DNA of 64,000 bases from Paramecium sonneborni (lineage: Eukaryota > Ciliophora > Oligohymenophorea > Peniculida > Parameciidae): the NCBI GenBank assembly GCA_905182985.1, contig CAJJDN010000002.1:829148-893147 (forward strand), given 5' to 3'. A program made the position numbers and the translations under genes. This document shows positions 22,304 to 33,511 of this stretch, piece by piece (within the stretch, counting starts at the first letter, position 1; every line of letters begins with the position of its first letter). The notes under the pieces were generated by a model. It saw nothing but the letters and a program-made list of their open reading frames with translations, was not told the DNA's origin and did no database searches.

Positions 22304-23207
22304 ATGGGATCTTGTACACTCAAATAGCCACATATTTAATAAAATATAATAGTGGGAAAACAATTCTCTTGTGATGAATAAAATGAAGAAACTTAAAATA
22401 ATTGTTAACCACCAATAATTATAAATATTGAGAATATCAGACTAAATACTGCTTCTGAAGAATGTGATATATAAAAAAAAATACATCATTTACATGTTAC
22501 AAAAATGCAGCCTTCAACATTTCAATCTAAAAAACCTATAACTTTGCACAGTAAAGATGGTCTAGAACTTTAGATCAATTTATAATTATCAGGATATGGT
22601 TTGATTTAATTCGATGATGGCAGTCATTATGAAGGGTATTTCTAAGAAGGATTAATTCATGGCTTTGGTAGATACACAGATATTGATAATAACATATATA
22701 TTGGTGAATGGTTTAAAAATAAAAAATAGGGCTATGGTAAAGAAGTTGTGATAAGTATCTATATGCATTATTATAGATCAATATACATATCAAGGATAAT
22801 TTGTTAACAATTTAAAACACGGTAAAGGTTATGTTCAATATGAAGATGGCACCAGTTATGAAGGTTAATTTGAAAATAATAATTTGAATGGATATGGTGT
22901 TTATTAAGGAGTTAATGGTTTAAAATATGAAGGGTAGTGGCTTGATAATTAAATGGAAGGTTAAGGAAAGTTAACATTATCTAATAAATCAGTATATGAA
23001 GGATCTTTCAAATAAAATAAAAAGTATGGATATGGAATTTACACTTGGACTGATGGAAAATAATATAAAGGGAATTGGAAAGATGATGTTTAAGATGGAG
23101 AAGGAGTATTAATTAGATAGGATGGTTAAACTATTCAAATTAAATATCAAAATGGTAAACGAATTGCATCCAATCTAAAAATACTAAGTCCAATCAGTTT
23201 TGATTGA
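22304..23207 (+). CDS. MORN-repeat protein with N-terminal acylation motif
   Basis: 293 residues with one 22-nt intron (22755-22776); exon sum 882 nt. After a ~95-residue N-terminal part, about seven MORN repeats follow, each with the YxGxW/F...G.G.Y pattern: HYEGYFQEGLIHGFGRY, IYIGEWFKNKKQGYGKE, YQGQFVNNLKHGKGY, YEGQFENNNLNGYGVY, YEGQWLDNQMEGQGKL, YEGSFKQNKKYGYGIY and YKGNWKDDVQDGEGVL. The start MGSC offers Gly2 myristoylation and Cys4 palmitoylation. MORN repeats are common in ciliate cortical, ciliary and membrane-associated proteins; substrate or partner unknown. Confidence 0.94.
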
Positions 23208-23742
23208 ATTTTAGTCTTAGCAGAACTTAACTTAATTTATATTTAATTTTTGTACTGTCTATATTTTTATACTATTTATTATTACAAAAATACCTTATAT
23301 ATTTATATATAAATATATAAAAACAGTGTTTTGAAATAATTTGAAATTGATATTTTCATTTCTGTATTTTAAATTTGTATATTGTTCTTCATTCATGTTT
23401 AAAGTTTGAATAAGAGGTCTATATTTTATAGATTATTAAAGGAAATAAATATTAATAGCTTCACTGTTTATTCCTCTTCATAAATATGATAAATATTGTA
23501 TAAGAATTTGATAAACTATTTATTTAAGTATATCTTAAGTAAATATTAGAGAAGGATAGTTGGAAGTTATAAAAAATTTAATAATTATAAAATATTAAAT
23601 TTATAAATAAAATAATTTTAATTAATAAAACTAAAATTTAGAAAAATATTTATTAATTCCATATGTGTTAGCTTTAAATTATTATCTACTAGTATATTAT
23701 GATATTATAAATATTCACTCTATAATCAAAATTTTAATTAAT
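23208..23742. other. Intergenic region, 535 bp
   Basis: Between two plus-strand genes. Contains an alternating A/T tract around 23300 (tatatatttatatataaatatata) and no convincing frame. It holds the MORN 3' UTR and the Pumilio promoter. Confidence 0.5.
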
Positions 23743-25330
23743 ATGGCAACTTAAAATGAAGAAAAAGATTTAATAGGATCCATATTAAGTGGTATTAATA
23801 ATTAACTAATAGCAGATGATGAAATTAAATTGATGCCAGCTTTATATAAGAGAAAGAAGATTTTAACACTCAAATCAAAAGAATTTAATCCTGAATAGTA
23901 TTCTATGTAGAATGACATTCCAACTTCAAATGCTAGCATCATTTCAACAGGATAAGTTTCATAATAGAAATAGCGAATATTTTTTCATACATAAACATCT
24001 ATAGAAATGTATTTATTTATATATAATAATCTAAATGTAGACAGTCTTAACTATCTAGTGTTTTGATCTAAACTGGAGAATAAGAATTTAATAGTTCAGG
24101 AGAGCATTTTTTATGTATCAATATCTCATATTTTTGAATAGCATTTAATTCATTAGAAAAACTGTAGCTGAAATAAAAAGCTAAAAAGCATCTGACTATG
24201 CAACCATCAGAATAATAACATAGTTAATTTTAGTTTAAAAGTGATTAAAGTATTGATGGGAAATTATAACTTAGTTAAATGGATCTTGTAAAATTTAATT
24301 ATTAAAAATTCTTAGGAATAAATATGTGGCAATTAATTAATTAATAGAAAATTATAAAATGCTTTGGATAGTAATGATCGCTATTAGAAAAAACTCATTT
24401 TTTATCAGGTTGAAAAAATATGCTTAAAAGCAGCAAAGGATATGTTTGGTAATTATACAGTCTAAAAAATATTTGATGTTGCAGATTATGATTAAAAATT
24501 TAAATTATATTCTCTCTTGATCTGTCATTTCTTGGAATTGTCATAAAATTAATATGCTTGTAGAGTTATTTCAAAAATTATAGAATTCGTAAAGTAAGCT
24601 TATTACTATACAAAAGAGATTTTCCTGAATTAATGGAATCCTTTTTCAAAACAATATATCCCCTTATTAAATAACTATTAAATGATATAAATGGTAATTA
24701 TGTACTACTGTCATGTTTCGAGATTTTGGACAAATAAACATTGCTGTTTATCATACCATATATTGAAGAAGGAGTATATTCATTTAAATAATTTAAGATT
24801 ATTAATCTCTCTAAGTAGACTTATGGTTGTAGATTAATATAAAAAGTATTAGAGTTATATCCTTTAGAAATAACATAACCAATCTTAGATATATTAATAT
24901 CTTTCGCATATTAATTATGTTATTAGGAATTCGGAAATTATATCATTTAATTTCTTTTAAAGAGTGGACCATAAAAAGAAAAAATAATACTTTGCCAAAT
25001 TATTAAAGATAATTTCGAATAATTAAGTATTAATAAGTTTGGTAGCAATACTGTTGAAAAGTATATTGATCTTATGGGACCTTCGTAAATAATTAAGAAT
25101 TTATGCAAAAAATAAACTGATTAGTACTTTTATTAAATAATCTTAGATTTGTATTTTATAACTTATCTATCCATCCTTTTGGAAATTATGTTATCAAAAA
25201 AGTTCTGATTAGTAGAGATCCATCGGTTCATTATCTAAAACAATTATTTAAATAGCATCCAGATCTTATTCAATAAATTAAAAACTCAGAATTCGGATAA
25301 AGAGTTGGTTTAATTTTTGATACTGTATGA
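23743..25330 (+). CDS. Pumilio/PUF-family RNA-binding protein
   Basis: 484 residues, five introns of 32, 27, 28, 23 and 23 nt (24009-24040, 24115-24141, 24288-24315, 24594-24616, 25124-25146); exon sum 1455 nt. The C-terminal two thirds carry at least seven PUF repeats with readable base-specifying triplets: FGNYTVQ, YACRVIS, NGNYVLL, YGCRLIQ, FGNYIIQ, FGSNTVE and FGNYVIK, plus a degenerate FGQRVGL. PUF proteins bind 3' UTR motifs and repress or localise mRNAs; Asn/Gln, Cys/Gln and Ser/Glu positions suggest U, A and G contacts at repeats 5, 4 and 6. The N-terminal region is Gln/Ser-rich and unstructured. Confidence 0.95.
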
Positions 25331-26207
25331 GTGCCATATGATTGTAATAGTAACTTGCTTAAGAGTTTTTATTCTATTCAAATATAAATTAATAATCAAA
25401 TATTCAAGATTATATTCTTAAAATTGTTTGTTTTTCATCTACAATTATACTGGTATAAATGATTGAATAAAACTTCATTTAATTATTATATTCTTGATAT
25501 CTTTTATTATAATTTTATTTGTTTTGTTTTTCAATTTATACAAAACTATTCATTACCTTTTTTATATATATTTTATAATCATTCAATAAATTAGAAACAC
25601 TTAAAATAAAAGAATCATTTCGAAATCTTTTTTAATTTGATTTTTCAATTCTGCTAGTTTAACTTTTTAATTATTTTATTTAATAGACAAAAATTAAAAT
25701 TATTTGAAAATAACTAAACGAAAAAAATAAATAGTCAATTCATCAAAATAGCGAAAATATTAAAATATATTGTTATTTAATATCTTTATAATTAATTCTA
25801 TTTGCTATGTTACATTTAATAAATATATTGATAGTAAATATTTTTAATTTTATAAATTATAATGTAAATTATTATTTTAGAATTCTATTAATTAAATTCT
25901 TCAGAATTTAAAAATATCCAATTTGCATAATGTATTACCATAGAGAGATATAAATTCGGTAAAATGAGAGAATATATTTATTTTAATAATAAATGCTGAA
26001 CTATTTATATTTAGTTATAATAATGAAGGTTAAGAAATATATTTTTCAATTTATATAACTTCTTTGAAGATTTAGAATAAAAATTATAAGAATGATCGAG
26101 TTGGTAATATTAGTTTTAAAAGATATTAATAAAACAAATTTTAGATATCATTTTGATATTTATATTTATTATATATACAAGTCATTTAAAAAATCTTAAA
26201 TAATGAC
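25331..26207. other. Long convergent intergenic region, 877 bp
   Basis: Lies between the 3' ends of the PUF and DAHP synthase genes. Extremely A+T-rich with no TGA-free frame that reads like protein. Unusually long for a convergent gap here, where others are about 45-110 bp. Confidence 0.5.
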
Positions 26208-27421
26208 TCATTATTTATTTCTGAATTTTTTAAGAAGAGTATTAACAAAAATAATAATTTTTCTAGTTTATTTGTAATTTAATCTTGGATCACAAGCAGT
26301 AGTGTATTTTTTAGGATTAATATCTTCATCATTTTCAACACATTCACTTACATCATAAGGTGTGCATTCTAAATGTAATCCTGCAGGAATTTCATTTTAT
26401 TCTTGAAGTATAACAAAGAATTATTAGATTTCATACATAATATCTTCTATTTTTCTAATTTTACGTCCACTTTTATCTTAATTATTTCCATGCATAGGAT
26501 CAAGAAAGAATGAAATATTTAATTTTTCCTCTTATTTCCATAAAATGATATCTTTCAATTTATCAAGTTTATTTTTTCCTAATCTAATAATAGCAAAAGC
26601 TCTTCCATCTTCATTTTTTGGATTAATTAACTTAAATACATTAAGAAATTCAGTCTTATTAATTGTTTATCCAATCTAAATAGATAAAAGATATTTACCT
26701 TAATTCCAACAGGATTATAAATACCTTTTATAAAATTAGAATGTGCATGATCATGCAATCTTGTTCTATCTCCTATCCAAGGAAAATGAGTATTAGATAA
26801 ATAACATTAGTTATCTTAATTTTATTTAACAAAAGCTGATTCATATCCTAAATGCAAGCATTCATGTGAAACCCAAATTTATTAACCATCATATTACTTT
26901 AGAGTTTATATACCCTTGTTAGTATAATGTGCTCCCAATAATAAACGTGATGGATCAGGATCTCTTTCATCTTTATTTAATGAATTAATTAAATCTCCTC
27001 TATAATTTAATGTCCCATCTTTTTCATGTAGTTATGATCGTGGTTTTGCAAATTATCCACAAATTCTACCAATTACTATTGCATCTAAAATTTAACCCAT
27101 TCGCTACATTATTTCTTTTTTTTTACATCATAAAAACTAAATTTCTCATTCCAATGTTTTTCAGTACATTCATCAAATACTTCTGCACAATCTCCCAATT
27201 ACAAAACAAATTTCTCACCTTTACTTACTCTTATCATTTCATTTTTGAAACTATTTATCTCATCAAAATTTAGGATTCCTGGAAGATTTTTTATTTTTTA
27301 AAGAGTATCTTAACTAATTTCAAAAATATCATTACTATAGCTAAACATCTGAATATATTGGTAATTATAAAGCTGAATACTTTTTCCAACTATCTAAGCT
27401 CCATTCTTTATCTTAATTCAT
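26208..27421 (-). CDS. Class-II (plant-type) DAHP synthase
   Basis: 381 residues from ATG (complement of 27419-27421) to TGA at 26208; introns of 22, 23 and 23 nt; exon sum 1146 nt. It condenses phosphoenolpyruvate with erythrose 4-phosphate, the entry step of the shikimate pathway. Family landmarks in order: EWSLDSWKKYSALQLPIY, QLGDCAE (metal-site cysteine), GRICGQFAKPRS, LNYRGD, DPDPSRLLLGAHYT, WVSHECLHLGYE, WIGDRTR, NPVGIKIG, DPMHGNN, GLHLECT and TACDPRLNYKQT. The second intron starts with GT plus nine A. It is shorter than typical plant or bacterial class-II enzymes (about 450 or more), mostly through compact loops and ends. Confidence 0.95.
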
Positions 27422-28003
27422 AAATAAATTTTAATTTTGGTTAACAATAGATAACATTTACATTAATATAAGTATTTTTATAATCTCATTTCATTTCATT
27501 ATTTACCTTAAATAACTTTAAAGTATTTCTACTTTTTAAATGTATATAAAATTTATAATAATTTATAATTTAATTTCAATATATATACATCTTAAACTCT
27601 ATGAAAATATTTAACTATTGTTTATTTTATTTTTAAACTCATTAGAAGTTCTTATTTCATTTTAAAATAAAGAAATAAATTATAAAATGATAATTTATTA
27701 TATCATATAAATTATAAATTAATAATAATTTATAATATATATTCGTTAAAAAATTGATTTAAATTTTTCCAATTATTATACTCTCTACTCCTTTCGACAC
27801 ATTTATTTAATATAATTATCATTCCAATTTATTGATTGTGATCATTATAAGTTATTTTATTGAGTTAAATAATAATATAATACATAAATTAACTAAAAAA
27901 TGAATTTTAAGTTCTCGCTGAAGTTTAATCACTTTTTGGTTGAAAAATGAAAATAAGCCTTTTATAAATGAGAAAAAGGATTTTGAGTAAATAATAATAA
28001 AAA
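27422..28003. other. Divergent intergenic region, 582 bp
   Basis: Between the starts of DAHP synthase (minus) and the large membrane-protein gene (plus). A+T-rich, with inverted-looking ttataaattaataataatttataa near 27712-27736; no coding frame. Confidence 0.5.
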
Positions 28004-31000
28004 ATGATGCTTATACTACTTCTTTTAGTAATTAATCAAGTGAACACCTAAGCAATAGAATCCAAAGGAGTTATTTTAGAATAACCTTAAAGTGAAGATC
28101 TTTTTTCAATAATTTTTGAATTTAGATCAACTGAAAAAATAAATAAATTGGATATTTACCTTAACAAACTTAAATGTTTAGAAACTTCAACAGTAATATA
28201 ATTAATATATAAATTAGATAATACCAATAATCAAAAATAATAAACCAAATCCTTATACATTCGAACTAGATCTTAAAAACAATATTCTAAAAGTCTATTT
28301 GGAGATTGAAAAGAATGTTTTTTCATAATAAGAGATTAAGTTTGAAGCTACTTAGTTTTACTATCCTACATACAATTAAACATTAGAATACAATGTTTTA
28401 TTTGAAAGTAAAGATTCAATTGTTTGTTAAATAACAAGAAATGCAATGTTATTATAATCTTTATAAATTACACAGGAAATATCTATAACACAGGATTATT
28501 AAGATTTAAATATTCAATTTATCAATTACTATAAAAACCATCTTTATGATGTTATAGTAATCAAATTTATTCCAACTTATCCATTTGATCTATCTTTTTA
28601 ATCATGTGAAGGCATTTAAAATATAGGGAAGAATTTAAATTGTTGGAAGAACAACAATAATATATATATTCAGTAAAAACCTGAAGATTTTATAGAAAAA
28701 AACAATCAAAACTTAATAAAATTGAAAATCAAAGGTTTTCTTAATCCATATTATATTGGAAAAATAAAAATATTAGTCTTAATATAACCTATTCAATTTC
28801 TAGATACATCTATAATTTCTTCATATTTTTATAGTTAATATGAAGTCAAAAGCTAAAAAAATAAATAGGTCTAACTTTCTTAATCAAGTAAATATATTAA
28901 TTCAATATCATAAATTGAATTAATAATTAATACTTTAAGATTTAATAAATACTTATAATTAGAATTATATATACCAAATTAATCAACTAATGATCTAATT
29001 TTTAAATCAAATGACAATAATATGAAAGTTAATGTAATATCTACAGCAAATAAAGAGATTCAATTATTAAAATTAACTATTAATGAACCATAAACTAATT
29101 ATGATATCAAATTACTCATAGAAAATTATTAAAATCCAGCTATTCCCTCAGAAGAAAAATGTCTCTATTTTTTGACAGAAACCTTTAATACATTTGATGA
29201 TCCATTATAGATTTAATATGGAAAAGGGATATTAAGTTTTATTCCAAATTATATAAATTTGATTCAAATATAATCCACCAACAATTACATTACTAAAAGT
29301 ACTAAAGCAACCATTAAATTTGGAATCGACATTAATTTATCAAAAGATTGTAATATATAATCTTTAATTTTAGGTTTATTGAATGTTAAATTTAATCAAA
29401 ACTTAAATACATCCAAGATTTCTTCCTAAAATTAAGTTGTTAATGAAAACACATTAAGTTTATATGGAGTATTTTCTGAATAAAAATCAGAATACACAAT
29501 TGAATTTAATAATATTATCAATCCAATAGTACCTAGTAAGTTTAATTATGTTGATCTAGAAATAATATATTTTAATAACATCATAGCATCTAATTAAAAT
29601 TAAATTGAAGTTGAAATAATACCAGAAATTTTAACATTGAAAAACATTAATCTTGATTATATAATAGCAAACTCATACACAACTTTTAAATTAGAAATTA
29701 ATTTTAATGTGTAACATCCATACTTAACTAATATTGAAATTTAGTTTGATCCATTAAATATTAATTTTAATTAAATTACTAAATAGATTTAATGTTTTTT
29801 AGACAATTAAGATTATATTTGTTAAATTCATCAAACCAAATTAACAATTTTTGGTGTTGGTTTGACAAAAAATTCTATTTTATTAGAGATTTTATATTTT
29901 CCATATCCAAAATCAATACAACCTTTAATCATTGAATCAATTAGATAATTCAATAATAGTAATATTCTATTATAAACTGATTAAACTTATTTAATTTAAC
30001 CTAAATACTGTAGAGAATTTAACCAATTTTAGATATAATTATAATAAATAATTTAGCAATAAGAATTAGTTCCAATTAACATCGGAATAATGCCTTCACA
30101 AGATATTTTAGAAAATGAATTCTTAATTTTTGTGTTTGATAATAATATGATAATAGAAAATGATGTTTAATGCTAAATTAACAGTTATTTAGTGAATATA
30201 GAATGTGAATTAAAAAATGAATAAATAAAAATAAAAATTGTAAGTGGATCCCTTATTCATAATATGAGTTATAGCATATTGATAAATAAAGTAAAAATTC
30301 TTGGAAATCTTATTAATTTTAAGTTGAGTGCCTTCACCTAAAATAATTTTCTTTAATAGTAATCATAATACACTCATGTTAAAAAATAATAATCTCAGTC
30401 AAGTGAGTTTCTAGAATTTACATTTGATCCTATAGATTCTGAATATTCAGCCTAAAGTAGTTATAATTTATTTTTTGAAAATGCAATTAATATTCCTGCC
30501 TAAGGATATTTAAAATTATCAGCCGCAGAATTGAATATCAATTTTCTATCAGGCTAAGTGATTAAAGTTTCAGGAAATGAAGACATTCTTAATTAAAAAA
30601 TAATAAAGTAAGACTAAAAATATAGTTTATTGTTTTATTTTGAAAAAGAAGTATTTAGTGGAATGCATTTATTTAGATTGTAAAATATTAGTAATCCACT
30701 TTATAAATAAAAGAAAGATTATTATAATTTTTAATTGGAAAGCTATGATTAAAATAATAATCTTTTAGAATATAAATAATATGATCTCTATTTTATTTTT
30801 GTATGTCCATAATCAAAATGCTTAATTTGTAATTAATAAGATTATTGTGATAAATGTGATGCTGATTATGTATTATATTAAGGTTAATGTTTAAAAGAAT
30901 GTCCAATTTAAACTGTTTTGATTAACAATCAATGTTAAAGATGTAATTCAGGTGCAAGTTGTTTAGTTTGTAGTAATGTAGATACTGTTTTATGCATTAA

Positions 31001-32003
31001 ATGTAATGATGGATATGATTTAATTAATGGATTCTGTATTTGGACAACATATTTAAATTAAACTTAAAGTTAAAATCCGTCAAATAATATTACTAATAAT
31101 TCTAATGTATATTTTAATAAAAATACAACTATTTAAACAAATTAAACAATCTAAACACAATTAATATTTGATGTCCATATATTTGCAATTATTGTATTAT
31201 CATCTGCTATTATATTTATACTAAGAAATATTTTTTAAAAAAAAACTGATTTTTAAAATGCATATCTGGCTTTTAGTGGATTATCAGATTTTGCTTTACA
31301 ATTTATTTCATTTTTAATAATAATTATTAATTACACTATTTTCTAATCTATTATTTCACTAACATTATGCTTTTTAACCATTTTCTAATAACTCTATGCA
31401 TATAAGACAATAAAACATTAATTATAAGTTGATTCTAGCTATTAAAAATATTTAGATAGTAGGTTTGCATAAATATTAAGATTTTTGACTTTATATATTG
31501 ATTGGAAGGTTATCTTTATTCATAAATCCAGTATTACTAATTCTAAATTATTTTCAATTGAATTTTAAAATGAAATAAGAATTTTAAGATTAATTTTCTT
31601 TTTCTTCCTCATTAAAATTTCTATTAATATAGTAAATTTAGGGATGTTAGGCATAATCTTAATAACCTAAGATTAAATAGCATAATTGATTTACGAATCT
31701 ATATTTTATAATTTAGCTATGATTCTTATTTAATTAAATAAGATGTATTAAATAAAACTTACTTTGAAAAATTATAATCATTAAGATATTTTGATAGATT
31801 AGATAAATATTGAATAAAATAATCAAGAATAATAGAAAATAACAGCAAAGGTAACTCCAGAAAGTATGATTATTTAATAAGATTGATTTAATTTTATATC
31901 TATAATTATTTATTAATAATACAAAGTACTTTTTAAAGAAAAGTAAATGAATTAACTAAAAACAAAAAGAACTGATATTAGAAATTAAGGAAAATAAAAA
32001 TGA
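28004..32003 (+). CDS. Large secreted/Cys-rich, multi-pass membrane protein
   Basis: 1324 residues, one 25-nt intron (28193-28217), exon sum 3975 nt, then a single uninterrupted exon to TGA 32001. It begins with a signal peptide (MMLILLLLVINQVNTQA). A ~900-residue beta-rich, Asn/Ile-rich extracellular part follows. Around residues 925-1015 lies a furin/EGF-like cysteine block (CLICNQQDYCDKCDADY, then ECPIQTVL, CQRCNSG, CLVCSN, CIKCNDGYDL). Several hydrophobic helices come next (IFAIIVLSSAIIFIL, SFLIIIINYTIFQSII, LIFFFFLIKISINIV), then a basic Gln-rich cytosolic tail. Cys-rich type membrane proteins of this sort form large families in ciliates; ligand unknown. Confidence 0.85.
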
Positions 32004-32047
32004 GCGCGTATATCCTATTGTAGAAATATAAAAATTTGAGGCGCGTA
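32004..32047. repeat. Direct repeat of gcgcgta flanking a 30-bp spacer
   Basis: gcgcgta occurs at 32004-32010, straight after the membrane-protein stop codon, and again at 32041-32047. CG-rich heptamers are very rare in this A+T-rich DNA, so the pair stands out. Function unknown; could be a 3'-end or insertion-footprint signal. Confidence 0.45.
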
Positions 32048-32271
32048 AATTCTTAAAAAATTGAAAAAAAAGAGAGGAATTGATATCTTAATTGCAATAT
32101 ATCAAAAAAAATTGCTAATTGAGATGAAAAAAATGGAAGTAACTTGTTTTTATAAAATAAATAAAAATTGAAAATCAGTTTCTTAATCATCTCAATTTAA
32201 GAATAGTGCAATACTAAAATTTTAGTCTTTATAAGCTAATAGCAGTTGCTTAAATTTTATTATTTAGATTA

Positions 32272-32619
32272 ATGAAATAATTTAAGTAATATTAGACTGA
32301 AAGTTTAACTAAGATTGGCAGAGAGAATATTAAAAACAAACTTAAATGTTTGATTCCTAATTATAATAACTAGAAACAAATTATTGGCAAAGAAAAGCTA
32401 AAGTATCAGTGTTCAACTAATACTCATGATAACTCAAAAATTAGTATGCAAACTAAAGAAACCAATTATACAAATGCTAAAATTGTAAGTAAAAAATGGT
32501 TACTGAAAAAAAGGAGGCTTAACTAATAGCATCCTGTTATGGAAATACCTTAATTTGTTGTTAAACCATACATTAGACTAAAATTATTTGTAAATTGTTA
32601 GTAAATAGAAAAATATTGA
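32272..32619 (+). CDS. Hypothetical small basic protein
   Basis: 115 residues from ATG 32272 to TGA 32617, intronless. Lys-rich with KLKYQCSTNTHDNSKISMQ and a basic KKWLLKKRRLNQQHPVMEIP segment. The frame is open upstream of the ATG, so extra 5' exons are possible. No domain recognised. It converges on HPRT. Confidence 0.5.
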
Positions 32620-32882
32620 ATTTGCTAATATTAATTTATAAAATAAAATTCATAAAAATTTTTTAATTTATTTTCATTTTGTTATATAATAAAATACAGA
32701 TATAATTTAATGAATAAAGATGTATATTCATATAAATTTTTGTTTATATTAAATACCAATTTTATATAAAAACTTGATTTATAGTTCTTCAGATAAGATT
32801 ATAGATAAAATAAAAAATAAAAAACAATATATAAATTTTAAGTTTGACATTTACTTAATTGAACATTATAAACTAATATAAA

Positions 32883-33475
32883 TCACAAAATATAATATAA
32901 TTGATCTAATCCTCTTCCAAATTCATCCCAATCTAAACCATAACCGATAATAAATTTATCTTCAATCTCTGTACCTAAATAATCAGGTTTGATATTTATT
33001 TTTTATTTTCCTAATAATATATGAATAATTAATTATACCAATCTTAAGAAAACAAGCACATAATTTTATGCTTGCAGGTTCTAATTTTTTCATTTCTTCT
33101 ATAACTGCTGTTATTGTTAATCCTGTTTCAATTATATCTTCTACTATAATGACATTTCTGCCCTTAATATCATTTTTTAATCCACTTAAAGCTTTTACTA
33201 TTCCAGTTGATTAACTTCCTAAACTTTATTAATTATTATTAAATACCATCATAACTTGATAATTTGATAAAATCAATTTAAAATTTAATTTAAGGATCAA
33301 CACCTCTAATTAAATCTGACATAAACATAAATGCACCATTCAAAACCCCTATAAAAATAGGATTTTTATCCTTATAATCAGTTGAAATCTAATTTGCTAT
33401 TTTGACAACCATATCATGGAGTTATTCTCTAGAAAAATATAATTAAAGTTCTTTGCCTTTGATAATTAAATTCAT
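32883..33475 (-). CDS. HPRT: Hypoxanthine phosphoribosyltransferase
   Basis: 178 residues from ATG (complement of 33473-33475) to TGA at 32883; two 28-nt introns; exon sum 537 nt. It salvages hypoxanthine (and guanine or xanthine) to nucleoside monophosphates with PRPP. Key motifs: FIGVLNGAFMFMSDLIR near the N terminus, the flexible-loop SSYDGSQSTG, the PRPP-binding VIIVEDIIETG (canonical VEDIIDTG), and the purine-binding YLGTEIEDKFIIGYGLDWDE. The first intron contains two candidate AG sites; only the second (28 nt) restores the family sequence. Tail-to-head with the SAS-4 gene, 36 bp apart on the same strand. Confidence 0.96.
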
Positions 33476-33511
33476 TTAAATAATATAATATCAATTTTTT
33501 CAGAAATTAAT

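Noticed and set aside
27010..27273. 87-residue plus-strand hydrophobic ORF
   Set aside because: Antisense shadow of the class-II DAHP synthase gene.
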